Below, piece by piece: positions 52,612 to 60,286 of a stretch of 64,000 bases of DNA. A program made the position numbers and the translations under genes. The notes under the pieces are model-generated. The model searched no databases and was not told the origin of the DNA. It saw only the letters and a program-made list of their open reading frames with translations. The DNA is from Natrialbaceae archaeon AArc-T1-2. GTDB taxonomy: Archaea > Halobacteriota > Halobacteria > Halobacteriales > Natrialbaceae. How positions within the stretch are numbered: position 1 is the first letter of the stretch; each line of letters starts with the position of its first letter. Location of the stretch: NCBI RefSeq assembly GCF_030273315.1, contig NZ_CP127174.1:2418001-2482000 (forward strand), written 5' to 3'.

Positions 52612-53886
52612 ATGGATCTCGACAACCATGCCGAGGAACTCGCCTCCGACCTCGGTGTCGACAAAGAGGAGGTCAAAGCGGACTTATCGAACCTCGTCGA
52701 GTACAGCGTGCCGATCGACGAGGCCAAAGGGAGCTTGCGACGCAAGTACGGCGACGACACGGGAAGTGGCGGGACGACGCCGTCGACGGTCGACGTCGCC
52801 GAGATTACGTCCGACTCGAGTGCGGTGACGGTCACCGCACGGGTGTTGACGGCGGGGAAGCGATCCATCCGCTACCAGGGCTCGGATCACGTCATCGTCG
52901 AAGGACGACTCGCCGACGAGACGGGGGTCATCGACTACACCGCCTGGGAGGAGTTCGGCCTCTCGCCGGGCGATACGATCACGATCGGCAACGCCTCCGT
53001 CCGGGAGTGGGACGGTGAGCCCGAACTCAACCTCGGCGAGAGCACGTCGGTGTCGTTCGCCGACGAGGAACTCGCAGTACCCTACGAGATCGGCGGCGAA
53101 GCCGACCTCGCCGACCTCGAGACGGGCGACCGCGCACGGACCGTCGAAGTGCAGGTCCTCGAGTGCGACCGTCGGACGATCGACGGCCGGGACGGCGAGA
53201 CCGAGATTCAAAGCGGCGTTTTCGGCGACGAGAGCGGCCGACTCCCCTTTACGTGCTGGGAGCCCGATCCTCTCCTCGAAGAGGGCGCGACCGTCCGGAT
53301 CGAGAACGCTTACGTCCGGGAGTTCCGGGGCGTTCCCGAGGTCAACGTCTCCTCGTTCTCGACGGTCGCTCCCCTCGAACGTGAGGTCGACGTCGGCAGC
53401 GACGCCACGGCGATGGCGATCGGCGAGGCGGTCGCGACCGGCGGCGTCTACGACGTCGAACTCGTCGGCAGCGTGCTCGCGGTGCGAGACGGCTCCGGAT
53501 TGATCCAGCGCTGTCCCAAGTGCAACCGGGTCATCCAGAAAGGACAGTGTCGAACCCACGGCGACGTCGACGGCGTCGACGACCTTCGGGTGAAAGCGAT
53601 TCTGGACGACGGCACCGGCACCGTCACCGCCGTCCTCGACGACGAACTCACCGAGTCAGTCTACGGCGGGACCCTCGAGGACGCCTTAGAACAGGCCCGC
53701 GAGGCGATGGACCAGGAAGTCGTCGCCGACACGATCCGAGACCGAATCGTCGGCCGGGAGTACCGTGCGCGTGGACACCTCTCGGTCGACGAGTACGGCG
53801 CGAACGTAGACGTGAGCAGCTTCGCGGAGTGTGACGACGATCCGGCCGCGCGTGCGGCGGCCTTCCTCGAGGAGGTAGAGACATGA
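52612..53886 (+). CDS. rpa1: Replication protein A (RPA1-type single-strand DNA-binding)
   Basis: The 424-residue protein binds ssDNA during replication and repair. It has three OB-folds: one near 65-150 (VTVTARVLTAGKRSIRYQ), one near 165-260 (RTVEVQVLECDRRTIDG) and one near 270-370. A zinc finger, CPKCNRVIQKGQCRTH, lies near residue 303. Length, OB number and zinc finger match Haloferax RPA1 (not the shorter RPA3). A TATA box, CTTTTTAAGG at 52581-52590, lies about 25 nt before the ATG, so the mRNA is leaderless. It is followed by its rpap partner with a 4-nt overlap. Confidence 0.9.
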   Translation: MDLDNHAEELASDLGVDKEEVKADLSNLVEYSVPIDEAKGSLRRKYGDDTGSGGTTPSTVDVAEITSDSSAVTVTARVLTAGKRSIRYQGSDHVIVEGRLADETGVIDYTAWEEFGLSPGDTITIGNASVREWDGEPELNLGESTSVSFADEELAVPYEIGGEADLADLETGDRARTVEVQVLECDRRTIDGRDGETEIQSGVFGDESGRLPFTCWEPDPLLEEGATVRIENAYVREFRGVPEVNVSSFSTVAPLEREVDVGSDATAMAIGEAVATGGVYDVELVGSVLAVRDGSGLIQRCPKCNRVIQKGQCRTHGDVDGVDDLRVKAILDDGTGTVTAVLDDELTESVYGGTLEDALEQAREAMDQEVVADTIRDRIVGREYRARGHLSVDEYGANVDVSSFAECDDDPAARAAAFLEEVET

Positions 53887-55415
53887 GCGCGAACGGCGAG
53901 GGTGGTGGCCGGGAGATCGCCTACCGGCTCTTTGCCGCCGAGTACGACGACGCGACGCTTTCACACACCGAAAGCGACGAGGAACGCGCGCCGAACTACG
54001 TCGTTACGCCGACGGGCGCGCGGATCAATCGGCTGTTCGTCGTCGGCACCTTGACGGAGGTCTCGCGAGTCAACGAGGAGATGGTTCGGGCCCGCGTCGT
54101 CGATCCGACGGGGGCGTTCGTCGTCTATGCCGGCCAGTACCAGCCCGACGAACTCGCCTTCTTAGAGCGGGCCGAGCCGCCATCGTTCGTCGCCGTCACC
54201 GGAAAAGCCCGCACGTTCGAACCCGACGACGGCGACCGGGTCTACACCTCGGTTCGTCCCGAAAGCATCGCGACCGTCGACGCCGACACCCGCGACCGCT
54301 GGGTCGTCGGCGCGGCCGAACAGACCCTCGAGCGGGTCGCGACCTACGCCCACGCCGCGGGACTCGAAGCGTCCGGCGGCGGCCTCGCCGATGCCTTGCT
54401 CGAGGCCGGTCTCGAGGACGGACTGGCACACGGTATTCCACTCGCACAGGATCACTACGGGACGACGCCGGCGTACCTCGAGGGGCTTCGCGAGCTGGCG
54501 GTCGACGCGGTTCGGGTCGTCGCCGGCGATCGCGATCAGGTCGAGCCGTTCGATCTCGGACCGGCCGATACGAGTGCCGACGCGTCGTCGTTCGCGACGC
54601 TCGCGCGGACGGGCGATCGTGAATCGGACGAGACGCGTTCCGAGCCATCGGACGAGACGCGTTCCGAGCCGATACCGGCCGGTGGCGTCGCCGAGACGAC
54701 CGGCGAAACCGAGCCCGAGACCGAGACGACCGACGACGCCCCGGCGGTCGAGACGAGCCCTGACGCGACCGACGAGGAGCCATCCAGCGTGGTGACCGCT
54801 GGCGACGGCTCGAGCATCGACGAGGAGTCGCCGTTCGGAGTGGACGAGAGCGAAGACGACGCAGACGAGGACGAACTCGGCGACTTCGAAACTGGCGGCC
54901 TCGACGACGAGATGTACGAGATGGACGACGAGGAACGCGAGGAGCTCGAAGCGAAGTTCGGCGCGGAGTTCGCGACAGGAGCTGAACTCGACGAACCGGG
55001 CGAGGCGGACATCGACGTTCCCGAACCCGACGAGGCGGACATCGACGTTCCCGAACCCGACGAGGAGATCGCTACGGACGACGACGCCGACGAAACCGAC
55101 GCTGCCTTCGAGGGCGATCTCGAGGACGCGTCGGAAGACGGCAGCGACACCGAATCCGACGTCGAAGACGAGTCCGATGTAGAACCCGCTGTCGACGACG
55201 AACCAGCTGTCGACGACGAGATCGACCTCCAGTCGGCCGTCGTCGAGACGATGACCGACCTCGACGACGGCGACGGTGCCGACCGCGAGGCGGTGATCGC
55301 CACGGTCGTCGACGAGACCGACGCGAGCGCGGACGACGTCGAGGAGGCGATCCAGAACGCCCTGATGAGCGGGCGCTGTTTCGAACCCGACGACGACACC
55401 CTGAAGGCGATCTGA
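53883..55415 (+). CDS. rpap1: RPA-associated protein (rpap, COG3390)
   Basis: The 510-residue protein has an N-terminal OB-like domain (REIAYRLFAAEYDDATLSHT, then INRLFVVGTLTEVSRVNEEM and FLERAEPPSFVAVTGKARTF). A central region precedes a long Asp/Glu-rich linker from about 220 to 450. The C-terminal helical domain is AVVETMTDLDDGDGADREAV with DDVEEAIQNALMSGRCFEPD. RPAP proteins bind their cognate RPA and are encoded in the same operon. The linker contains tandem repeats of DNA and protein (see repeat features). It overlaps rpa by 4 nt. Confidence 0.88.
   Translation: MSANGEGGGREIAYRLFAAEYDDATLSHTESDEERAPNYVVTPTGARINRLFVVGTLTEVSRVNEEMVRARVVDPTGAFVVYAGQYQPDELAFLERAEPPSFVAVTGKARTFEPDDGDRVYTSVRPESIATVDADTRDRWVVGAAEQTLERVATYAHAAGLEASGGGLADALLEAGLEDGLAHGIPLAQDHYGTTPAYLEGLRELAVDAVRVVAGDRDQVEPFDLGPADTSADASSFATLARTGDRESDETRSEPSDETRSEPIPAGGVAETTGETEPETETTDDAPAVETSPDATDEEPSSVVTAGDGSSIDEESPFGVDESEDDADEDELGDFETGGLDDEMYEMDDEEREELEAKFGAEFATGAELDEPGEADIDVPEPDEADIDVPEPDEEIATDDDADETDAAFEGDLEDASEDGSDTESDVEDESDVEPAVDDEPAVDDEIDLQSAVVETMTDLDDGDGADREAVIATVVDETDASADDVEEAIQNALMSGRCFEPDDDTLKAI
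54624..54671 (+). repeat. Near-perfect 24-bp tandem duplication inside rpap
   Basis: Two adjacent copies of TCGGACGAGACGCGTTCCGA plus GCC(A/G) lie at 54624-54647 and 54648-54671, differing only at the last base. They stay in frame and add SDETRSEP-like repeats in the acidic linker. Confidence 0.7.
55001..55060 (+). repeat. Perfect 30-bp tandem repeat inside rpap
   Basis: Two identical 30-bp copies, 55001-55030 and 55031-55060, encode (DEADIDVPEP)2 in the acidic linker. Such tandem copies usually arise by slippage and can change number between strains without a frameshift. Confidence 0.8.
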
Positions 55416-55427
55416 CCGCGTGATCGC

Positions 55428-56234
55428 ATGAGCCGGAATCGACGGTCCGCCTCACCGATTCTCGAGCCAGTTCCCGACGAACCAGCGGCCGTCGCCGACC
55501 TCGGAGCCGAACGGGCGCTCGTGATCGCCGACTACCACGCCGGCTACGAGGCCGGCCTGCGATACGAGCGCGGTCTCGAGGTGCCGAGTCGCGCCGACGA
55601 GCGCCGCGAGCGTCTGCGTTCGTTGCTCGAGCGAACCGGCGTCGACCGGCTTCTCGTCCTCGGCGACCTGATGCACTCGATCGGCGACCCCGGCGGGGCA
55701 GAACGGGGCGAACTCGAGGTGTTGTTCGAGTCGCTGCCGGCAGACGTCGGCGTGACGCTCGTGAAAGGCAACCACGACGGAGCGATCGAGACGTGGCTCG
55801 ATCCCGACGGGGCCGAACGTCGACAGCGTGACGTGACCGTCGTCTCCGGGGACGGAACGCGAGTTGGGTCACTCGGTATCTGTCACGGCCACACCTGGCC
55901 CGCACCCGAGGTGCTCGCGGCCGACGTCGTCTGTCTCGGTCACGAACATCCCTGCGTTCGCCTCGAGGACGAGGTCGGGGGCCGTCGCGTCGAACCCGTC
56001 TGGCTGCGCGGACAGCTCGATCCGACACCGTTCGCGGATGAGTACGACGAGATGACGTTCGCCGACGGCCCACCTCGGCTCGTCGTCGTGCCGGCGTTCA
56101 ACGACCTCGTCGGCGGGACCTGGGTGAACGTCTCTGAGCAGTCGTTTCTCGCGCCGTTTCTCCCCGACGGGCTCGACGCGGGCGAGGCGTACCTGCTCGA
56201 CGGGACGCGGCTGGGCCCGTACCGAAGTGTTTGA
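55428..56234 (+). CDS. rpe: Calcineurin-like phosphoesterase of the rpa operon
   Basis: The 268-residue metallophosphoesterase has the metal-binding series ADYHAGYEAG (D-x-H), LVLGDLMHSIGD (GD), VKGNHDGAIETW (GNHD), CHGHTWPAPE and CLGHEHPCVRL. In Haloferax, the third gene of the rpa1 operon encodes this protein (named rpe). Its substrate is not known, but a nucleic-acid phosphate is likely. It begins 12 nt after rpap with the stop-start arrangement of a co-transcribed unit. Confidence 0.9.
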   Translation: MSRNRRSASPILEPVPDEPAAVADLGAERALVIADYHAGYEAGLRYERGLEVPSRADERRERLRSLLERTGVDRLLVLGDLMHSIGDPGGAERGELEVLFESLPADVGVTLVKGNHDGAIETWLDPDGAERRQRDVTVVSGDGTRVGSLGICHGHTWPAPEVLAADVVCLGHEHPCVRLEDEVGGRRVEPVWLRGQLDPTPFADEYDEMTFADGPPRLVVVPAFNDLVGGTWVNVSEQSFLAPFLPDGLDAGEAYLLDGTRLGPYRSV

Positions 56235-56268
56235 TCTCCCGACGCGTTTCCCGTCTCCGGGACGTCGA

Positions 56269-56631
56269 TCACTCCTCGAGAATGCCGTCGTCTTTCACGT
56301 TCGGCGCGCCGACGACGAGTACCGTCCCGTCCTCGCGAGCCGCGAGCTGTCGCCAGGGTTCGGGCGGAACGAGCAAGCAGTCGTCCCTCCCGAGTTCGAC
56401 GACCGATCGGTCGTCGTCTCGTTCGATCGTCACGTCGAATCGGCCCTCGAGGACGACGTACAGCTCTTCCTGTTCGTCCTGGCGGTGGTAGGCGTTTTCC
56501 TCGCCGGCCTCGTACTCCCAGACGGCCGGTCGCATCCGCTCGGCCTGGAGGTCGTAGCCGATCGACCGCAGCGTCGGTCCGTCCTCGAACTCGCGTGCTT
56601 CGGCGTTCTCGAGTGATACTTTCGTGTACAT
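56269..56631 (-). CDS. Cupin-domain protein
   Basis: The 120-residue protein has a single cupin barrel: EENAYHRQDEQEELYVVLEG (His and Glu residues of motif 1), IERDDDRSVVELGRDDCLLV (middle), and PPEPWRQLAAREDGTVLVVG. A His in motif 2 is not obvious, so metal binding is uncertain. It runs towards the phosphoesterase gene, with a gap of 34 nt. Function unknown. Confidence 0.75.
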   Translation of the reverse strand: MYTKVSLENAEAREFEDGPTLRSIGYDLQAERMRPAVWEYEAGEENAYHRQDEQEELYVVLEGRFDVTIERDDDRSVVELGRDDCLLVPPEPWRQLAAREDGTVLVVGAPNVKDDGILEE

Positions 56632-56695
56632 ACGCCGGCGTTCGTCGGGCGTCGTGAAAAAATCACGCCCGGTATCTGGCCGCGCTCGAGTCGAC

Positions 56696-56863
56696 TCAGG
56701 CGGGCGTCTCGCTCGAGTCGATCCCGTCGATCCGGACGAAGCCGTACTCGCAGTCGACGCAGTGCCACTTCACTTTCTCGCCGAGGTGAACCGTCGTACT
56801 CGCTACACGGTAGAAGGTGTCGGCACCGCACTCCGGACACTCGTGCTCGAGTTCGTGAGCCAT
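56696..56863 (-). CDS. 55-residue zinc-ribbon protein
   Basis: The protein starts MAHELEHECPECGADTFYRV and has one zinc ribbon (CPEC and CVDC). It continues ASTTVHLGEKVKWHCVDCEY and ends with GFVRIDGIDSSETPA. The frame extends upstream, but the ATG at 56863 gives the size typical of these haloarchaeal proteins. It precedes the cupin gene by 64 nt on the same strand. The function is not known. Confidence 0.75.
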   Translation of the reverse strand: MAHELEHECPECGADTFYRVASTTVHLGEKVKWHCVDCEYGFVRIDGIDSSETPA

Positions 56864-56972
56864 ACCGGGAGTCGAACCCGAATCGAGTTCAAGGTACTGA
56901 TTTACCCCACAGGCGGTCGATCGTCTTCCGATCGACATCGGAGTTAAGTGACGAGCCTGCGTCCGCTCGAGC

Positions 56973-57506
56973 ATGACGATCTACACCGGCCGCGGTGACG
57001 AAGGACAGACCGATCTCCGAGATATGACCCGGGTTTCGAAAGCGAGTCATCGCATCGAGGCCTACGGCGCGGTCGACGAACTCAACGCGTTGCTCGGAAC
57101 CGTCCGGCCGACGGGATACGAGGACGTCGACGACCGCCTCGAGGCGATCCAGAACCACCTCCACGTCGTCCAGGCGGACTTCGCGAACCCCGAAGCCGGC
57201 GACGACGATCCGGTCGTCGAGTCCGACCACGTCGAGACGATCGAAGACTGGATCGACGAGTACGACGAGGAACTCGAGCCGCTAACGTCGTTTATCCTTC
57301 CGACGGGAAGCGACCACGGCGCACGGCTCCATCACGCACGCACCGTCTGTCGTCGTGCCGAGCGACGGGCGGTAGCGCTCGCGTCCGAAGAGCCGGTCAA
57401 CCAGCAGGCGATCGAGTACCTGAACCGGCTGTCGGACGGGCTGTTCACGCTCGCTCGCGTCGTCAACAAACGCGACGGCGAACCCGAAGACGAGCCGTCC
57501 TACTGA
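56973..57506 (+). CDS. Cob(I)alamin adenosyltransferase, PduO type
   Basis: The 177-residue enzyme attaches adenosine to cobalamin, producing coenzyme B12. It has TGRGDEGQTDLRDMTRVSK at the start (ATP P-loop-like), ASHRIEAYGAVDELNALLG, and the closing FILPTGSDHGARLHHARTVC with RRAERRAVALASEEP. A trimeric PduO fold is expected. No cobalamin cluster is adjacent here. Confidence 0.92.
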   Translation: MTIYTGRGDEGQTDLRDMTRVSKASHRIEAYGAVDELNALLGTVRPTGYEDVDDRLEAIQNHLHVVQADFANPEAGDDDPVVESDHVETIEDWIDEYDEELEPLTSFILPTGSDHGARLHHARTVCRRAERRAVALASEEPVNQQAIEYLNRLSDGLFTLARVVNKRDGEPEDEPSY

Positions 57507-57744
57507 GATCGGCGACCACGCCGACGAGCGCGTCGGCTCCCTCGGAATCTGCTTCGACCGGCTCCTTCCTCGAACGTTCACTCCGTGGGCAGCGACCGCT
57601 GATCGACGTATCCGGACCCTCGGCTCACTGACGAAACGCCGTCTCGAGCGATGGCAGCGACGCGAGGGGCCGTCTGCGGCCACGACCTATCCTGTCCTTT
57701 GACACCGGTCTTTATTTGCGTGGTACAGACTCCCATCCGGATCC

Positions 57745-57990
57745 ATGAACAAGCACTTCGAAGACGCCTGGTACTACCTCACCCGCGCCAGCGAACACGC
57801 CAGACTCGGCCTCGAAGAACAGCTCGAGCCGGTCACGACGAAATTCCGCGAGCTGAGCGGCCACGAACCCGAACCCGAACCGGACCGTCTCGAGGCATTG
57901 CTCGCAGACGCTCGAGGACGTGATCGCGTGGGATTTTCGAAAGGAAGGCTTAAGTTGGACCGTCAGGTACCGTCGAACGCGGGTTGGTGA
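57745..57990 (+). CDS. DUF7553-like protein, probably shortened
   Basis: The 81-residue protein starts MNKHFEDAWYYLTRASEHAR with LGLEEQLEPVTTKFRELSG and EPEPEPDRLEALL, the front half of the haloarchaeal DUF7553-like coiled-coil family. Members continue with another 20-40 helical residues. Here the frame ends GFSKGRLKLDRQVPSNAGW, a non-helical tail that runs over the tRNA promoter and into the first bases of tRNA-Val. This looks like loss of the original 3' end next to the tRNA, possibly during integration or by a frameshift, and what remains may be non-functional. Confidence 0.55.
   Translation: MNKHFEDAWYYLTRASEHARLGLEEQLEPVTTKFRELSGHEPEPEPDRLEALLADARGRDRVGFSKGRLKLDRQVPSNAGW
57948..57955 (+). 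promoter_or_regulatory. TATA box of tRNA-Val
   Basis: GCTTAAGT lies 26-33 nt before the tRNA. It sits inside the 3' part of the 57745 frame. Confidence 0.5.
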
Positions 57991-58055
57991 TCTAGTCCGG
58001 TTATGATACCTCCTTCACACGGAGGAAGTCGGCAGTTCAAATCTGCCCCAACCCA
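57981..58055 (+). tRNA. tRNA-Val (anticodon CAC)
   Basis: The 75-nt cloverleaf has acceptor arms GGGTTGG and CCAACCC with discriminator A. The anticodon stem is CCTCC/GGAGG with loop TTCACAC (anticodon CAC), and the T-arm is GGCAG/CTGCC around TTCAAAT. No CCA is encoded and no intron is present. The tRNA 3' end is the usual target of archaeal integrases, and unlike DNA begins immediately after it. I therefore treat it as the left attachment site. Confidence 0.93.
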
Positions 58056-58369
58056 CTCGTAATTTAATCGAAGTTGAATCACGCGACGGCGGTTGATTCG
58101 AGGGGATACGCCCCCTGTTCTCGCGGTGCATTGATGCGCTCGATGCACGATCGTATGAGCGACCATCCAGCCGGGTAGCGAATCGTTTGAAGGAGCAGTC
58201 CCATAAACCCCGACGATCGGTTAGGGTCGAGAGCAACGACGCACCCCCGGACTCGGTGCGTGCCGCGACGATCGTTCCCCGAGCGAGAGTAAGCGACGAC
58301 GGTCCAAACCAAGCGCACCCCCACCCCGGGGTAGGGGGTTCTATGCGCCACCAAAACGTACAGTAAGTA
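58056..58369. other. 314-nt non-coding left end of the integrated element
   Basis: No supported gene is here; a minus-strand frame overlaps the start of the next gene and has no domain. The stretch contains a TGCAT/ATGCA inverted pair near 58126-58146 and the C/G-run palindrome at 58313-58348. It probably carries part of the attachment region and the promoter for the 58370 gene. Confidence 0.5.
58313..58348. repeat. C5AC4/G4TAG5 palindrome upstream of the 58370 gene
   Basis: GCGCA and TGCGC arms (58313-58317, 58344-58348) enclose CCCCCACCCC and GGGGTAGGGGG. The structure ends 22 nt before the ATG. Related palindromes recur at 59321 and 59492 but nowhere else I saw. It may be an operator, a transcription stop or a G-rich structure. 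Confidence 0.65.
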
Positions 58370-59320
58370 ATGACAGACCCGACCGAACACTCCCCCGAAG
58401 ACGTCGAATCGATGGAGCACTACGAACGCCAGCAAATCGCCGGTCAATACGGGGTAGACGCGAATCTCTCCGGGGACGAGTTACTAACAGAATTGAAAAA
58501 CGCCGTGCGGGAACCAACGCCAGGAGTCGCCAGTCAGTACTCCCGCGAGGACATCGAGAGCATGGAGTACTACGACTGGCAAGCACTCGCGCCCGATCTT
58601 GGTGTTGAGCCGAATCAGTCCCCAAACGAACTCGAAGAGCAGCTGCTAGACGCAGTCGAGAGCAGTGAGAGCAGCGACGACGAGAACGACGAGGCGCAAC
58701 CCGAGGCACAGGACGAACCCGTTGAGGACGCGCGTGAGAGCGACGACGATGAGAAGGAACCGGTCGAGACTGAGCAAGCAGAGTTGGTCGCGTGGGAGCG
58801 TGACGAACCCGAGAATGAGATCGATTACGAGTCACTACGTTTCGAACCCGAGACCGACGACGAAGAAATCGATACGCGAGTAGACATCGATATCGCAGAT
58901 TACTACGACGACTCACCTACTGAAGACGCAAGACAGGGCAGTGACGAGACGGACGGGGAAGGCAACGGGGTAGCGAGAGTAGCGAGAAAGCTTAGAGTCG
59001 AAGGTGAGACGCGTCACTTGAGGAAAGAGTGCATCACGTGCGCGTCGCCCGCGACGATTCACTACGGTGATGAGAAAGCGCTGTGCGAAGGGTGCAACAC
59101 GATCTACCCGATTGACTCGCTCGCACCGAACCGTGACAACAACGACGACGAGCAGGAACCGGTCGAGCACCAAGGTGGAATCGAGAGCGAATGCCCGTCT
59201 TGTGAAGGGCGAGTGACTTGCGCCGGTGCGCGCGCCGTGTGCCGCGAGTGCCAGTCAATCTTCCGAGTCGATCGAGAGAGTGACGATGAACTGACTCTCG
59301 CAGACGCGTTCTCAGCGTAA
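58370..59320 (+). CDS. Acidic protein with two SAP-like repeats and two zinc ribbons
   Basis: The 316-residue protein starts with a duplicated module of about 40 residues: EDVESMEHYERQQIAGQYGV (about 8-50), then EDIESMEYYDWQALAPDLGV (about 62-103). Each ends in an LLxxLxxAV-type helix, like SAP/LEM-type DNA-binding helices. A long acidic linker follows (about 105-205). The C-terminus has two zinc ribbons, CITCASPATIHYGDEKALCEGC (in two parts) and CPSCEGRVTCAGAR with CREC. It could be a DNA-binding regulator or a DNA-packaging/partition factor. No family recognised. Confidence 0.7.
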   Translation: MTDPTEHSPEDVESMEHYERQQIAGQYGVDANLSGDELLTELKNAVREPTPGVASQYSREDIESMEYYDWQALAPDLGVEPNQSPNELEEQLLDAVESSESSDDENDEAQPEAQDEPVEDARESDDDEKEPVETEQAELVAWERDEPENEIDYESLRFEPETDDEEIDTRVDIDIADYYDDSPTEDARQGSDETDGEGNGVARVARKLRVEGETRHLRKECITCASPATIHYGDEKALCEGCNTIYPIDSLAPNRDNNDDEQEPVEHQGGIESECPSCEGRVTCAGARAVCRECQSIFRVDRESDDELTLADAFSA

Positions 59321-59351
59321 GCGCACCCCCACCCCCCGGGGGAGGGGGTAG
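59321..59351. repeat. C/G-run palindrome directly after the 58370 gene
   Basis: GCGCACCCCCACCCCCC and GGGGGAGGGGG meet at 59337/59338, starting right after the stop TAA, and are followed by TAGAATT. The position suggests a terminator here, though the upstream copy before the same gene argues for a binding site. Confidence 0.6.
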
Positions 59352-59491
59352 AATTACTGATTATACTACTATCATAGACCCCGTTTTTGGAAGATAATGA
59401 CCCTAAACACCCCCTTCAAACCACCGTTCCGACGCGTCAAAATCGTTTAGAAGTGTTCTAAAGCTCTTAGCAACAGCGCCATCAACCCCGT

Positions 59492-59538
59492 TAACCCCCA
59501 CCCCGGGGGTACCCCCACCCCCGGGGAGGGGTGTAGTT
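59492..59538. repeat. Tandem pair of C/G-run palindromes
   Basis: Two copies of the CCCCCACCCC(C)GGGG pattern are fused: ACCCCCACCCCGGGGGT followed by ACCCCCACCCCCGGGGAGGGG. The block is bounded by TTAA and GTAGTTAG. It resembles the repeats at 58313 and 59321 and could bind the same factor. Confidence 0.6.
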
Positions 59539-59543
59539 AGTGC

Positions 59544-59673
59544 ACGTTTTGTCCAGAAATCAGCGAGTGAACCAGTGACGACGCGAAACCGACGACGGCG
59601 TTATAGTGAGAGCGAACAAGTCGTGCAGAGAGCGGCGAAAGTAGTTGACCCGTGACCGAACGTTTTGTCCAGA
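59544..59673 (+). repeat. Direct repeat ACGTTTTGTCCAGA, two copies
   Basis: Exact 14-bp copies lie at 59544-59557 and 59660-59673, 116 bp apart in the same orientation, between the C/G palindromes and the iteron region. They may be binding sites for a replication or maintenance protein. Confidence 0.6.
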
Positions 59674-59746
59674 GTCGAGTCGTGGCCGCACGGGGAATTG
59701 TCGTCGGTGAGTCGATCATGCAGTGACGGATCGATTGGTGACGGCG

Positions 59747-60014
59747 GCTAGGGTACCCTCACCAGCACCCTCCCCACCAAAAACGCAAGAAGGCGTACGG
59801 GTCGAGTGAGGGTGGCTAGGGTGGTTAGGGTGGAGACCAAGGGTATCCCTATCTTTACCCTTCTATGATCTTATGTTCTTGTTTTAGTTCTTACCTCTTC
59901 ATTTCCAGCTTCTGAATTTACCCTAGCCACCCTAACCACCTACCAGTTATCCTTACGCCGTATGGCGATTTTAGTGGGGAGGGTAGTGGAAAGGGTACCC
60001 TCTCCACCCTCTCC
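59747..60014. other. Candidate replication origin of the integrated element
   Basis: An AT-rich core (about 59847-59922; many TTTA/TTCT runs) is flanked by inverted iterons. On the left GGGTGGCTAGGGTGGTTAGG lies at about 59810-59829, and on the right ACCCTAGCCACCCTAACCAC lies at about 59920-59939. Further out, GGGTACCC palindromes (59751-59758, 59993-60000) and GTGG/CCAC-rich blocks frame it. The region lies upstream of the helicase gene, as in many plasmid and virus replicons. The function is inferred from structure only. Confidence 0.6.
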
Positions 60015-60070
60015 ATCGACTCGGTGAATATGGGTTGACTCATCGATTCTCAACTGGCGACGGCAACGGT

Positions 60071-60153
60071 TGTAATTTGGTCAGATTGTGAGTCTCTAAC
60101 CCGGACTGTGAGTAGAGTAATAATCCTGATATTGATTTTGTAAATTGGTCAGA
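60071..60153 (+). repeat. Direct repeat TGTAAWTTGGTCAGA, two copies
   Basis: TGTAATTTGGTCAGA at 60071-60085 and TGTAAATTGGTCAGA at 60139-60153 differ at one base and lie 68 bp apart, just right of the iteron block. They may be binding sites linked to the origin. Confidence 0.55.
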
Positions 60154-60218
60154 ACGGCATTCTCTCGCACGTACTCGTAGTCTCGCCAGTGTCAGTTAGT
60201 GGGTGAGTCGCGCAAAGG

Positions 60219-60228
60219 TTTTATAAGG
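60219..60228 (+). promoter_or_regulatory. TATA-like element before the replication operon
   Basis: TTTTATAAGG is the best TATA-like sequence before the genes starting at 60436. If it is used, the transcript carries a leader of about 190 nt containing the CACTTCC repeats; this is unusual for haloarchaea. Confidence 0.45.
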
Positions 60229-60286
60229 ATACGAGACTTACATAGGATTAGACGGAAACCCAACCGGCACTGATCGATACTTCAAA

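Noticed and set aside
1-57980. Dense CTCGAG hexamers as a regulatory motif
   Set aside because: In the chromosome most are in-frame Leu-Glu codon pairs (CTC GAG) of acidic proteins, so they reflect codon use and not a site. Only their absence in the element is notable.
58079-58447. 122-codon minus frame at the left end of the integrated element
   Set aside because: It overlaps the start of the well-supported 58370 gene and contains no recognisable domain.
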